DNA of 64,000 nt from JASLMY01 sp965226475 (GTDB taxonomy: Bacteria > Pseudomonadota > Alphaproteobacteria > GCA-2731375), in NCBI GenBank assembly GCA_965226475.1, contig CBDDDJ010000005.1:1116001-1180000 (forward strand), in the 5' to 3' direction. The notes beneath the pieces are model-generated. The model was not told the origin of the DNA, made no database searches, and worked only from the letters and a program-made list of their open reading frames with translations. A program made the translations under genes and the position numbers. Of this stretch, positions 7,946 to 22,703 are shown in pieces. Every line of letters begins with the position of its first letter. Position 1 is the stretch's first letter.

Positions 7946-9379
7946 TAGACCAGGGTGCCGTCGTCGAGGTCGGCGGCGGGGATCTCGTCTTTCTCGATCA
8001 TGTAGTCCTGGCTGAAGGTCCAGGGCGCCCGGTCACCCCGCTTCGGCATCAGGTGGAGCTTCCGCGACAGGTAGCCGGCGTTGAAGTTCTCCGGATCGAC
8101 CCAGGGTAAGGCCGGCATGTCGCGGTCTTCCTCGCGGAGTTCCGGCGTGACGACCTCGACGCCCTTCGCGGCCATGTGGTTCAAGAGCCGGCAGACGAAA
8201 ACCGAGATCAGATCCGCGCGCAAGGTCCAGCTCGCCCGGAGATAGCCGAAGACCCAGGCCATGTTGGGCACGCCCGAGAACAGAATGCCCCGGAGGCCCC
8301 AGCATTCGGCGAAATTCAACGGTTCTTCGTCGATGGCGATATCAATGTCCCCCAGGGGCGAGAGATTGAATCCGGTCGCGGTGACGATGATGTCGGCCGC
8401 CAGCTCCTTGCCCGATTTCAACAGTATGCCCTTATCCGTGAAACACTCGATATGGTCGGTCACCACGGAGGCCCTGCCGGACCGGATCGCGCGGAAGAGA
8501 TCGCCGTCGGGGAGGAAGGCCAGACGCTGGCGCCAGGGCCGATAGCTCGGCGTGAAGTGGGGATCGATGTCGAAATCCTCGCCCAGATAGGCCCGGGCAC
8601 CGGCGATCAGTTCGGCCCGAAGCGCCTCGGAATCCTCGAAGGAACGGCGGGTGACGATGCTCTGTTCGCGCAGAATCTTGCGCCGGGTGATCTCGTGCAC
8701 CCACTCCTCCGGCACCTCCAGCTCGCGCAAGGTATCGGCGATCTCGGCCCGGTTCGCCGCCGCGAAGAAATAAGTCGGCGAGCGTTGCAGCATGGTGACG
8801 TGGGCACAGTCCTCGGCCATCGCCGGCACCACGGTGGCCGCCGTCGCGCCCGAGCCGATGGCCCTGAAAGCGCTCCGCGCCCGGAAACTCGGGCGTGTAA
8901 CCCTCCGAATGACGGAAATAACCCTGGCACATCCAGAGGAAATTGCAGGTGAAGCGGTGCGTCCGGTCCGTATCAGCGCGCCTGACGTCGAGCGTCCAGC
9001 GTTTTTCCGCGCTTCCCCAGCGGGCGCGTACCACCTCGCGCCGGAAGCGGATATGGCGGCGGATATCCTCGTCATCGAGGACTTCGTCGAGATAGGCGAG
9101 GATCTCCCCGGCCGTGGCGATCGGCGCGCTCGACCAGGGCTTCCAGCCATAGCCGAAAGTGTAGAGGTCGCTGTCGGAGCGGATGCCGGGATACTTGTGG
9201 GTGAGCCAGGTGCCGCCGAAGCTCTCCTGGTTCTCCAACAGGACAAAACTCTTGTCGGGAAAATGTTGTTGCAGATGGTGGGCCGCGTCGATCCCCGAGA
9301 TACCGGCGCCGACGATCAGCACGTCGAAGTGTTCGATGTCCCGATCCGTGGCCTGGTTCGCTTGGACGGCTACGTTCAT
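7939..9379 (-). pseudogene. Baeyer-Villiger / flavin-containing monooxygenase with an inactivating deletion
   Basis: The N-terminal FAD Rossmann motif (VLIVGAGISGIDAAHHL) starts from an ATG at 9379. That frame runs to PEFPGAERFQG; homology then jumps to the other frame at AIGSGATAATVVPAMAED and continues to ADLDDGTLVYR at 7939. In this family the FxGxxxHxxxW fingerprint and the start of the NADPH Rossmann fold lie between these points. About 20 residues are missing and the frame is shifted near 8865. The product would lack the fingerprint His and Trp. The native substrate (ketone or cyclic ketone) cannot be inferred. Confidence 0.85.
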
Positions 9380-9386
9380 CTCGCGC

Positions 9387-10832
9387 TCACCCCGGCAAGC
9401 TGCTGGATCCCATCAAAGAGACGTCGACCGCGCGGGCGCAGCGCCGGCCTTCCTGAATCGCCCAGACGACGAGGGACTGGCCGCGCCGCATGTCGCCGGC
9501 GGCGAAGACCTTGTCGCGGCTGGTCCGGTAATCCTCGGTATCGGCCTCGACGTTGCCCTGGGCGTCGAGCTCGAGGCCGAGCGCCTCGATCATCCCCTCG
9601 TGCACCGGGTGCAGGAAGCCCATCGCCAGCAGCACCAGATCGGCCTTCAACTCGAACGAGCTGTCGGGGATCTCGCGCATCGCCATGCGGCCGTCTTCGC
9701 CCGCCCGCCAATCGACACGGACCAGCTCCAGCGCCACCACTCGGCCGTCCTCGTGGCGGACCGCCTTGGTGGAGACCGACCAGTCGCGCCCGCAGCCCTC
9801 CTGGTGCGAGGTCGAGGTCCTGAGCTTCATCGGCCAATGCGGCCAGGTGAGCGCCTTCTCTTCCCGTTCCGGCGGCTTCGGCATGATCTCGAGCTGGGTG
9901 ACCGAGGCCGCCCCTTGGCGGGTCGAGGTGCCGACGCAGTCGGAACCGGTATCGCCGCCGCCGATCACGACGACATGCTTGCCGCCGGCGAGCAGCGGCT
10001 GGTTGTCGCCCATCGCCTCGCCGGAAACCCGGCGGTTCTGCTGCACCAGGAAGCGCATGGCGAAGTGCACGCCGTCGGCCTGGTCGCGGCCCGTGACGGG
10101 CATGTCGCGGGGCGCTTCGGAGCCGCCGGCCAGCACGATCGCATCATAGATCTCCAACATCTCCTCGACCGTGATGTCGACGCCGACGTTGGTGTTGGAG
10201 CGGAACTCGACCCCCTCGGCCCGCATTTGCGCCATGCGGCGGTCGATGAAGCGCTTCTCCAGCTTGAAGTCGGGGATGCCGTAGCGCAACAGGCCGCCGA
10301 GCTTGGCGTTCTTCTCGTAGATCGTCACCGCGTGGCCGGCGCGGATCAGCTGCTGCGCCGCGGCCAAGCCGGCGGGTCCAGAGCCGACCACGGCGACCCG
10401 CTTGCCGCTCCGCCGCTTGGCGATCCGCGGCATGATCCAGCCCTCGCGCCAGCCGCGGTCGACGATGGCGCACTCGATCGTCTTGATCGTCACCGGTTGC
10501 TCGGTGATGTTCAAGGTACAGGCCGCCTCGCAGGGCGCCGGGCAGACCCGGCCGGTGAATTCCGGGAAATTGTTGGTCGAGTGCAACACATCGAGCGCGT
10601 CGCGCCAGTTGCCGCGATAGACCAGGTCGTTCCAGTCGGGGATGAGGTTGTTCACCGGACAGCCGGTGTGGCAGTAGGGGATGCCGCAGTCCATGCAACG
10701 CGCACCCTGCTGGCGCGTCTCTTCCTCGCTCAACTCCAGGGAGAATTCACGGTAGTGGCGCACCCGGTCGGCGACCGGCGCGTAGGAGCGGTCGCGCCGC
10801 TTGATCTCCATGAATCCCGTGACCTTGCCCAT
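9387..10832 (-). CDS. gltD: Glutamate synthase (NADPH) small subunit
   Basis: 481 residues. N-terminal cysteine clusters (CMDCGIPYCHTGC and CPAPCEAAC) bind two [4Fe-4S] centres. A FAD Rossmann fold (VAVVGSGPAGLAAAQQL) and a NADPH-binding GGGDTGSDCVG follow, then EEKALTWPHWPMKLRTS, typical of GltD. It passes electrons from NADPH to GltB for reductive conversion of glutamine plus 2-oxoglutarate to two glutamates. It lies 42 nt downstream of gltB on the same strand, a standard gltBD operon. Confidence 0.97.
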   Translation of the reverse strand: MGKVTGFMEIKRRDRSYAPVADRVRHYREFSLELSEEETRQQGARCMDCGIPYCHTGCPVNNLIPDWNDLVYRGNWRDALDVLHSTNNFPEFTGRVCPAPCEAACTLNITEQPVTIKTIECAIVDRGWREGWIMPRIAKRRSGKRVAVVGSGPAGLAAAQQLIRAGHAVTIYEKNAKLGGLLRYGIPDFKLEKRFIDRRMAQMRAEGVEFRSNTNVGVDITVEEMLEIYDAIVLAGGSEAPRDMPVTGRDQADGVHFAMRFLVQQNRRVSGEAMGDNQPLLAGGKHVVVIGGGDTGSDCVGTSTRQGAASVTQLEIMPKPPEREEKALTWPHWPMKLRTSTSHQEGCGRDWSVSTKAVRHEDGRVVALELVRVDWRAGEDGRMAMREIPDSSFELKADLVLLAMGFLHPVHEGMIEALGLELDAQGNVEADTEDYRTSRDKVFAAGDMRRGQSLVVWAIQEGRRCARAVDVSLMGSSSLPG

Positions 10833-10874
10833 GTCGCCCGTCGCTCTCTTCGCAATCTTTTTCCCGACGCGGCT

Positions 10875-15521
<4,647 letters not shown>

Positions 15522-15635
15522 CTATTCCCTCTCCGCCCCGCCCACTCGGCTACAATCGGGCGCCATCAATAGCCGCCTGGGCACGTTTCTTCAATGTCGA
15601 GGAACCCGGGCGCCATTATAGAGGAGAGAGGCGAG

Positions 15636-16529
15636 ATGTCGGAAAAGATCGGTTTCATCGGCCTGGGCGCCATGGGCGGACCCATGGCCGCAAACCTGGC
15701 GAAGGCCGGCTTCGCGCTCACCGTGCTCGACCTCGACGCGGCCAAGGTCGCCCGCCTGACGAGCCTCGGCGCCGAGGCGGCCGACAGCGCGCAAGCGGTC
15801 GCCCGGGCATCGGCCAAGACGATCGTCATGGTCGAGACCACGGCCCAGGCCGAGGCGGTGATCCTGGGCGAAAACGGCATCGCCCAGGGCGCGGTGGCGG
15901 GCAATACCGTCCTCTGCATGTCGACCATCGATCCCCTGGCGGCCAAACGCATGCACGACATATTGGCCGAGACGGGGGTCCGCTTCCTCGACGCGCCGGT
16001 CAGCGGCGGCACCGTCCGGGCCGAGGCGGGCGAGCTTTCGATCATCGCGGGCGGCGCGGAGGAGGTGTTCGAGGATTGCCGCCCCGCCTTCGAGGCGATG
16101 GCCGCCAATCTCTTCCACGTCGGCGATGTGGGTCAGGGCCTGGCCATGAAGCTCGCCAACAACCTGTTGGTCCAGGTCGGCACCGTCGCGGTCGCCGAGG
16201 CCCTGGTAATGGGTGCCAAGGCCGGCCTGGATCCGAAGAAGATGTATGAGGTGATCCGCGTCTCCACCGGCACCAGCTTCGCTTTCGAATCCCGCGCGCC
16301 CCGCATCCTGGAGGGCGATTTCGAGCCGGGCGGCACCGTCGACATTTCCTACAAGGACATGGAGCTGGAGACATCCTTCGCCAAGCAACTGGGCGTTCCC
16401 CTCCTCCTCGCCAACGTCGCCCAGCAGGTCTACGAAATGGCGAAGGGCGCCGGCTACAACAAACAGGACGGCGCCTCGGTGGTGAAGCTCTACGAGAACC
16501 TGGCCGGCATCCAGCTTGGCCCGAGGTAG
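15636..16529 (+). CDS. 3-hydroxyisobutyrate dehydrogenase-family NAD(P) oxidoreductase
   Basis: 297 residues from ATG 15636, with a strong GAGGAGAG ribosome site just upstream; in-frame GTG/ATG codons further upstream lack one. The N-terminal Rossmann fold is GFIGLGAMGGPMAANLAKAG. The substrate loop DAPVSGGTVRAEAGELSII and catalytic Lys ~172 in GLAMKLANNLL are intact. The family reduces or oxidises small beta-hydroxyacids such as 3-hydroxyisobutyrate or tartronate semialdehyde. Which substrate this one uses is not decidable. It is a single gene, divergent from gltB. A second, broken family member lies at 27027-27905. Confidence 0.9.
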   Translation: MSEKIGFIGLGAMGGPMAANLAKAGFALTVLDLDAAKVARLTSLGAEAADSAQAVARASAKTIVMVETTAQAEAVILGENGIAQGAVAGNTVLCMSTIDPLAAKRMHDILAETGVRFLDAPVSGGTVRAEAGELSIIAGGAEEVFEDCRPAFEAMAANLFHVGDVGQGLAMKLANNLLVQVGTVAVAEALVMGAKAGLDPKKMYEVIRVSTGTSFAFESRAPRILEGDFEPGGTVDISYKDMELETSFAKQLGVPLLLANVAQQVYEMAKGAGYNKQDGASVVKLYENLAGIQLGPR

Positions 16530-16536
16530 GTCCGCC

Positions 16537-19500
16537 TCACCCGCCCGCCAGGTCGACGACGTGGACCGCCTCGCCGAGCGCGGCTCGGGCGATCTCGACC
16601 AGATGGCGATGGTGGGTGAGGAACAGGACCTGAGTCGCGCCCGCGAGTTGCGCCAGAACGCCGAAGCCGGCCTTGGCCCGCTCGTCGTCGAAATTGACGA
16701 AGAGGTCGTCGGCGACAAACGGCAGCGGGTTCGCCCGCTCGAGATAATCCTCGATCGCGGCGACGCGCAGCGCCAAGTAGAGTTGGTCCGCCGTAGCCGT
16801 GCTCATTCCCGATACGGGCACGCGCTCGTCATCGCGGCGGCGACCGATCAGCCGGGCCCTGTCCTGCTCGTCATAATCGATGTCGAGGCCGGAAAATTCG
16901 CCGCCCGTGATCGTGGCGAAATGGCCGGCCGCGCGCTCGCGTAGCGGGGTTTGCTTCTCCCGAAGATAGCGGTCGATCGACCATTGCAGCAGGATGGCGG
17001 CGGTACGAGCCCGGGCATAGCCGGCGGCCGCCTCGCGCATCTCGGCCAGCGCCTCCTGCCGTAGCGCCTCGGCGCGCGCCGCCGCGTCGCCGCCACCGAC
17101 GCCACGGAAGGCTTCCCGGGCGAGCGTGCGGGCGTCGCTCGCCTCGCTCGAACGTTCCCCCAATTCCGAGAGCCCGGCTCGCACGGTCTCTTCCCGCGCG
17201 GCGACATGGTCGATGTCGACGCCGGCGCATTCACGTTCCAGATCTTCCACGGCGAGGCCGTCTCCCTCGCGCTCCAAGACGGCGAGCGTCGCCTCCAGAT
17301 CCGCCCGCAAACGGCGTAGCGTGTCGGATCTCTCGATCGCCGCTTTCAGTTCGTCGACATCCCTCGCCGATACAATCGCTTTGAGTCGATCCAGCCCCAA
17401 TTGCGCCGTGGCCCGCCCTCGTTCCAATTCCGCGATCTGTATTCGTAGCCGCTCGACATCGGCGTTCGCGTTCCGTTCGCGCTCTTGCAGACGGAGCGCC
17501 TCGCCGAGGCGTTGTTCCAAGACTCGCACGGCTTCCCCGCTCGGAGTGCCGGCGAGATCGGCCGCCACCTCCGCCGAGACCTCGTCCACCGCCCGAGCGA
17601 GGTCGTCGGCATCGCGCTCGATCTTGGCGATACGGTCGTGGCGGAGAGAGTTGATCCGGGCGGTGAGTTCCCGCATGCGTTCCACGATATCCAGTTGGGC
17701 CTCGACCGCCGCCGGTTCCAGTTCCGCCGCCAAGCCAAGCGCGACGAGCGCCGCCGACCATCCGCCTCCCCATTCCTCCCACGCCGCCGTGGCGCGGGCG
17801 TGTTCCCGCTCTCGTCGCTCCAATTCCGTTCGCGCATCTCCCACCGTCTCCGCCGCCTCCGCCCGCCGTCGGGCCGTCGTCTCATGTTCCCGCTCGACCT
17901 CCGCCACGCGCTCGCGCAGCATGGATAGGTCCATGCGGCGCAACGCGACGCCATCCACGTTCAGGGCGTCGAGCTCGGTAGCGAGTGCGCCCGCGGCTCC
18001 ATCCACCTCGGCCTCGAGATCGGACGATATCCGCGCGGTTTGGAACCCACGCTCCACCGCCTCCAGGATTTCTCCGCGAAGCCGTAGCCACTCGAGCATG
18101 CTCTCGGGATCCAACGGCACGATAGCCGCCGCGCCCCAGAGATCTCGCCAGGCTGCCTCCAGCGCCTCGCCCTCCCGGGCGAGCTCGTTCGCACGCTCGC
18201 GGAGACGGCCCCCCCGTCCCTCCCGCTCCGCCAGCCCGCGCGCTATCTCGGCAAGGCGCCCGGCCGCCTCCGCCTTGTCGAAACGGCGGTCCGCCGTCGC
18301 GTCGGCTTCCCGAACCGCCACCTCGAAACCCGTGATCAGGGTCTCGGGCGTCTCGCCGTGCGCGGCCCAGAGCTCATCCGGCACCGAAGCCCCTTCGACG
18401 TGGCCGAGTCTGACCGTTCGCCAGAGTTCCTCTCGCCGCCGCCGCGCCGCCGCCAGAACTTCCTCGGTGACGACGGCCTCCTCGCCCAAGGTGCGTTCGT
18501 AGGCAGGGCGCAGGGTATCGAGCTCGCCGTCTATATCCTCGATCCGCCGCGCCAGCTCGCCCGAGCGGCGTTCCCACGCCGCCGCCTTGTCGCGATGGGC
18601 GGCGACGGCGGCGGCCGCCGGCACCGCCATGGCGACCAGCGTGTTCACATCCGCCACTCCCGGATGCAGCACGGCGAGAAGCCGCGCCACCCGTTCCCCC
18701 GCCTCGGCCGCGTTCCGGCGCGCGAGCGCGAGACCGCCTTCGAGATCGCCACGCTCGCGGATCGATCGAACCACCCTGACCAGCCGCGAGATGTCGCGCG
18801 CCTCCGCCATGCCGGCGAGCCGTGCCTCGAGAGACGCCAGCTCGGCTTTGGCTTCCTCCAGCGCCTCCCTCCTGTTAGCGAGGTTCGTCGCCAGTTCGCC
18901 GCGTTGGCCCAAACGGGAACGCAGCACGCCGACTTCACCGCGCGGCGCGATGCGAGCGATGAGATCGTCCGCGTCCGTCTCCCGCCAGCCCAGTTCGCCG
19001 GCATGCGCGCCGAGCGCCACTTCCGCCACGGCCAGTTCGGCGCGACGCTTCGGCAGGTCCTCGACCTCCTTGCGAATTTCGATCCGGCGCTCGCACAGAC
19101 GCTCGACATCGCCCGCCCGTGCGACCAGCGCGCCGTCAAATGCCGCCGCCTCGACGGCGCCGCGCGCATCCTGCAACTGCGCGCGAAGGGTATCGACGCG
19201 CGCCGTGGCGTCCGCCAACTCGCGCATGGCCTCGGCGTAGTTCCCGTCGGCACCCTCTGGCAGCTCGACCACCTCGCCAAGTGCCTCGATGGCGGCCAGG
19301 AGCCCACTTTTCCGCGTCACGTCGTGATAAACCCGACGGACCCGCGCGAGCTGGCGCGCCTCGATCGAGGCCGTCTCGAACTCGCCCAGGACCTCGCCGT
19401 GGGCGGCCTCGGTCATGTCGAGATCACGCTTCAACTCCATCCACCGTCTGGCGGTCAGGGTCCCCTCCCGCAATTGCTCGCGGGCATCTTTCAGTTTGTC

Positions 19501-20064
19501 CTCGGCCTGGGTGAAGCGTCGGTGACCGGCCCGGCGCGGTCCCCAAAGGCCATCGGCCTCGGCTTCCAGGGCGGCAAGGCGCGCGCGCAGTCCGCCGATA
19601 CCGGTACCGGCGGCAAAGAGCATCCGGCCGACGTCGTCGCTAGCTTCCAGTATCTCCCGCCCGCCCTGTTCCAAGCGGTGGCGATCCAGGCTGAACATCC
19701 GCTCGAAAAAGGCACGATCGGCGCCCACCAGATAAGGCCGCAGAGCGGCTTCGCCGCCGGGAAACACCGCCTCGTCGCTATCCAGAAGCGTGTTCACCGT
19801 TCCCTTTCGGCGCAATACGTTCACGCTCTCCGCCTCGCCTTCCAGCAGAGCACCGAGCCGCATATCTTTGTATTCATGGAGAAAATTGTAGGGGGAACGG
19901 GCCGGCATTCCGAATAGAAGATCGCCGATCGCCGCCAGCGTGGTTGACTTCCCCGCCTCGTTCGCCCCGAAGAGAACATGTAAATCGAGATCGCCCGCCG
20001 GCAATTCGACCGTCCGGTCGGTAAAGCGGCCGAAACGCCGGAGCTCGAGTCGCCCGAACCTCAA
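16537..20064 (-). CDS. YhaN-like SMC/Rad50-type AAA ATPase (SbcC-like)
   Basis: 1175 residues. The N-terminal half-ATPase has Walker A GANEAGKST (33-41) and the family-typical FGMPARSPYNFLHEYKDMRLG. A very long Glu/Arg/Ala-rich coiled-coil region (~170-1010) follows. The C-terminal half-ATPase has a signature segment (MSTATADQLYLALRVA), Walker B (FVADDLFVNFDDERA) and a switch His in LTHHRHLVE. Together with the nuclease gene 3 nt upstream it should form a Rad50/Mre11-like DNA-end-processing complex. Relatives are annotated YhaN. A role in repair is likely; a role in phage defence is possible but not shown here. Confidence 0.88.
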   Translation of the reverse strand: MRFGRLELRRFGRFTDRTVELPAGDLDLHVLFGANEAGKSTTLAAIGDLLFGMPARSPYNFLHEYKDMRLGALLEGEAESVNVLRRKGTVNTLLDSDEAVFPGGEAALRPYLVGADRAFFERMFSLDRHRLEQGGREILEASDDVGRMLFAAGTGIGGLRARLAALEAEADGLWGPRRAGHRRFTQAEDKLKDAREQLREGTLTARRWMELKRDLDMTEAAHGEVLGEFETASIEARQLARVRRVYHDVTRKSGLLAAIEALGEVVELPEGADGNYAEAMRELADATARVDTLRAQLQDARGAVEAAAFDGALVARAGDVERLCERRIEIRKEVEDLPKRRAELAVAEVALGAHAGELGWRETDADDLIARIAPRGEVGVLRSRLGQRGELATNLANRREALEEAKAELASLEARLAGMAEARDISRLVRVVRSIRERGDLEGGLALARRNAAEAGERVARLLAVLHPGVADVNTLVAMAVPAAAAVAAHRDKAAAWERRSGELARRIEDIDGELDTLRPAYERTLGEEAVVTEEVLAAARRRREELWRTVRLGHVEGASVPDELWAAHGETPETLITGFEVAVREADATADRRFDKAEAAGRLAEIARGLAEREGRGGRLRERANELAREGEALEAAWRDLWGAAAIVPLDPESMLEWLRLRGEILEAVERGFQTARISSDLEAEVDGAAGALATELDALNVDGVALRRMDLSMLRERVAEVEREHETTARRRAEAAETVGDARTELERREREHARATAAWEEWGGGWSAALVALGLAAELEPAAVEAQLDIVERMRELTARINSLRHDRIAKIERDADDLARAVDEVSAEVAADLAGTPSGEAVRVLEQRLGEALRLQERERNANADVERLRIQIAELERGRATAQLGLDRLKAIVSARDVDELKAAIERSDTLRRLRADLEATLAVLEREGDGLAVEDLERECAGVDIDHVAAREETVRAGLSELGERSSEASDARTLAREAFRGVGGGDAAARAEALRQEALAEMREAAAGYARARTAAILLQWSIDRYLREKQTPLRERAAGHFATITGGEFSGLDIDYDEQDRARLIGRRRDDERVPVSGMSTATADQLYLALRVAAIEDYLERANPLPFVADDLFVNFDDERAKAGFGVLAQLAGATQVLFLTHHRHLVEIARAALGEAVHVVDLAGG

Positions 20065-20067
20065 CGA

Positions 20068-21342
20068 CTAGTCCTCCTCTTCCACGGTCAGGCGGGCGAC
20101 GAGATAGGGGGCGACCCGGCCTACGAGTTCGCCGTGCGCGTCCTCCAGCGCGAGGCGGAGGATCTCGTCTTCCACCTCGGCCTGGGCCTCCTGGGGCAGG
20201 CGGCGCACCATTTCGCCGAGTTCGGATCGCACGCGGTCGACGAGGTCGGCGTCGGGTTTCGGAGCGACCTCGCGAAGGATCACGCGGATATCCTCGATTC
20301 CCTCCACCCGAGCCGTGCCGTCCCTCGGCGGCTCGGTCGCGACGACGACCTTCTCGACCCAGGCGACCTCCTCGCCGAGACCGAGAGCGAACGCCCGTGC
20401 CTCGGCCAACAGGTCGTCTTCCGAGACCAACAGCCGCTCGTGCAGCGGCGTCCGGCCTTCGAGCCGCAGTCGACAGGCGAGGAGACGTCCCTCCGCCCGT
20501 TCCATGACGGCGCTTTCCAGTGTTCGGCCGACGGCGTCATGGCCCGCGCGCATGTCGGCGGCCTCGGACATATCGACGGTGGCGAGGTCCCAGCGGACGA
20601 CGTCGAAGCGCGGCGCGTCGATCGCCCGGACCACGCCGTCCTCGACGCTGACCAGCAGGGCGCCCTTCGGGCCGGCCTCGCGAATGTGGCGGCCCTGAAG
20701 ATTGCCGGGAAAGGCGACGTGCGGCCGCTCGCGCAGGATCTGGCCCTGGTGCACGTGGCCGAGCGCCCAATAGTCGTAACCTCTATTCACCAGATCGCCC
20801 AGGGCGCAGGGCGCATAGTTCTCGTGCCCGCCCATGCCACCGAGCGCCGTGTGCAGCACACCGATGTTGAAAGCGCCGGCCACGGGGCCGGGATAGGCAA
20901 GCGCCAAATTTTCCGTCACCTCGCGTTGGCGGAAACTCTGACCATGGAGAGCCACCGGCAGCGAATCGTGCAGGAAGGTCTCCGGCCGGCGGGCGCCGAA
21001 TGTCTCCACATTGCCGGGCAAGCCCAGGCGCCGCGTGATCTCGTTCTGGGCGTCGTGGTTGCCGTGCAGCAGGTAGACCGGGATCTCCGCCTCGTTCAGC
21101 CGGCCCATGGCGGCGGCGAAGAACAGCCCGGTCCGGTAATCGCGCCAATCCCCGTCATAGAGGTCGCCGGCGATGATCATGAAGTCGACGCGCTCGTCGA
21201 TCGCGAAAGTGATCAACCGTTCGAAGGCCTCGCGCGGGGCGGACCGTATACGCTCCGCCGCCCCGCCCTCCTGCCCCGCGAGACCGCGCAGGGGACTATC
21301 GAGGTGGATGTCGGCTGCATGAAGAAAGCGAAACTCGGCCAA
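20068..21342 (-). CDS. YhaO-like metallophosphoesterase / DNA exonuclease (SbcD-like)
   Basis: Calcineurin-like phosphoesterase with the five metal-binding motifs in order: FLHAADIHLDSPL, IIAGDLYDGDW, LLHGNHDAQ, LHTALGGMGGHEN and ALGHVHQG. I favour the TTG at 21342 (protein begins LAEFRFLHAADIH) because a GGAG lies about 9 nt upstream and family members begin right before the first motif; the frame stays open to an ATG at 21405. It ends 3 nt before the YhaN-like ATPase start, so the two are co-translated. The expected role is a manganese-dependent nuclease acting with that ATPase. Confidence 0.88.
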   Translation of the reverse strand: MAEFRFLHAADIHLDSPLRGLAGQEGGAAERIRSAPREAFERLITFAIDERVDFMIIAGDLYDGDWRDYRTGLFFAAAMGRLNEAEIPVYLLHGNHDAQNEITRRLGLPGNVETFGARRPETFLHDSLPVALHGQSFRQREVTENLALAYPGPVAGAFNIGVLHTALGGMGGHENYAPCALGDLVNRGYDYWALGHVHQGQILRERPHVAFPGNLQGRHIREAGPKGALLVSVEDGVVRAIDAPRFDVVRWDLATVDMSEAADMRAGHDAVGRTLESAVMERAEGRLLACRLRLEGRTPLHERLLVSEDDLLAEARAFALGLGEEVAWVEKVVVATEPPRDGTARVEGIEDIRVILREVAPKPDADLVDRVRSELGEMVRRLPQEAQAEVEDEILRLALEDAHGELVGRVAPYLVARLTVEEED

Positions 21343-21554
21343 GGAGGATGCTCCGCGCGGGCGCACTCGATATCGAGCGTCGAATCGGTCGACGGCCCAC
21401 AACATCGTAACCCGGAATCGATTCCGCTCATCCGCAAATCAGTCAGCCGAAGGGGGCGGCGGAAGGGCGGTTCGCGGTCTCGCCTGTCGGGAATCACGAA
21501 AAGTGACGAAACAAGATCACCGCTGGCGGTGTCAACTCGAAATTTTCATTTATA

Positions 21555-22689
21555 CTCGGATCACTCCAGAACCCGAAAATCCCGGTGCGAGATGATACGG
21601 AAATTGTCGGTTATGGTGTCGCGCCAAGTCGTCCACTCTCGTGGCAGGCGTTGCTTGAAGAAGTGATCGATCGCTTTGGTGAAGAGGTCGAAGTTGGCGT
21701 AGAACCTGTTGTGGGTCACCTCGCGATGCATGACGCCCCATAATCGCTCGATGGCGTTGAGGTGGGGGGCGTAGGCGGGCTGGAAGATCAGCTTGATGCG
21801 GCAACCCGGCCTCTCCAGCCATTGTCGGACCAGGCGGGCATGGTGATAGCGGGCATTGTCGGCGAAGACGTAGATCCGCTTCTTTCCGGGGTTGTCGGCC
21901 TCCAGCTTCTCGAACAGCGCGATGGTCGAGGCGGCGTTGATCCGCTCGGCCTGGACCAAGGGGCAGTGGAAATTCTCCAGATTGAGCGCGCCGTGGAGGT
22001 TGATGCGCTGGCGTCCCGAGGTCCGCCTCAGCGCCACCTTGTCGCCTTTTTTGACCCAGCCATGGACTGGACGCGACTGGTATTCCGGGTGCACCGCATC
22101 GGCGAAGTAGACCACCTCGTCGGCCTCCAGGCCGTTGAGCAACTTGTCATAAGCCTCGATGAAGGCGGCCTGCTCGGCCTCGTCGGCCTGGGCCGGCAGG
22201 CTTTCCGGGCGCTTGTATTCGAAGCCCAGGCGATGCATCAGCTTGATGCAGCCGGAATGGCTGTAGATCACCCCCCAGGTCGCCGCGATATGCGCCGCCA
22301 CCTCGCCCGTGTCGCGGTAAAGCCGTTCGCCCAGATGCGCCGAAAGGTCCGCCTCTTGCTCCCGGCTCAGATGGCCCGGCCCGCCGGGCCAGTCGAACAG
22401 CGTCAATTCATCCAGACCGCCCGCGCGGTAGCGCTTGAACCAAGTCCGCACCGTGTCGTCGTCGAGGTAGAGCACCCGCGCCACCTCGGCACAGCTCAGG
22501 CCGTCATCCAGCAGCAGAACGGCGTTCGCCCGCCGGGCCACCCCATGGCTCTCGCTCGGGTGCCCCATCACCGCCCTCAGGGGCCCCCGCTCCTTGGCAC
22601 TCAGAAATCCACCGCGAATCATGCCCCCGAGAAGAATCGATCAACGGCCGGATTGCCAGAGCTTTTTTCGGGTCTCTGAGGAGTCGGGG
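21555..22689 (-). mobile_element. IS630-family insertion sequence
   Basis: About 1135 bp, bounded by TA dinucleotides (21553-21554 and 22690-22691) as expected for IS630 target use. The inverted ends are imperfect but share a perfect ACCCGAAAA core: ...CTCCAGAACCCGAAAA on the left, CCTCAGAGACCCGAAAA on the inverted right. It contains one intact transposase gene. Confidence 0.75.
21561..22622 (-). CDS. IS630-family transposase, complete
   Basis: 353 residues. The N-terminal paired HTH (GLSCAEVARVLYLDDDTVRTWFKRY) is followed by a winged-helix region. The DDE_3 core has first Asp in VVYFADAVHPEY, second in IYVFADNARYHHA and Glu in APHLNAIERLWGVMH. Length and spacing match intact IS630 proteins, so it may be active. 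Confidence 0.95.
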   Translation of the reverse strand: MIRGGFLSAKERGPLRAVMGHPSESHGVARRANAVLLLDDGLSCAEVARVLYLDDDTVRTWFKRYRAGGLDELTLFDWPGGPGHLSREQEADLSAHLGERLYRDTGEVAAHIAATWGVIYSHSGCIKLMHRLGFEYKRPESLPAQADEAEQAAFIEAYDKLLNGLEADEVVYFADAVHPEYQSRPVHGWVKKGDKVALRRTSGRQRINLHGALNLENFHCPLVQAERINAASTIALFEKLEADNPGKKRIYVFADNARYHHARLVRQWLERPGCRIKLIFQPAYAPHLNAIERLWGVMHREVTHNRFYANFDLFTKAIDHFFKQRLPREWTTWRDTITDNFRIISHRDFRVLE

Positions 22690-22703
22690 TATATATCAAT
22701 TTA

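Noticed and set aside
16537..21342. YhaO/YhaN pair as a definite anti-phage defence system
   Set aside because: No defence island markers around it; the genes fit ordinary DNA repair equally well.
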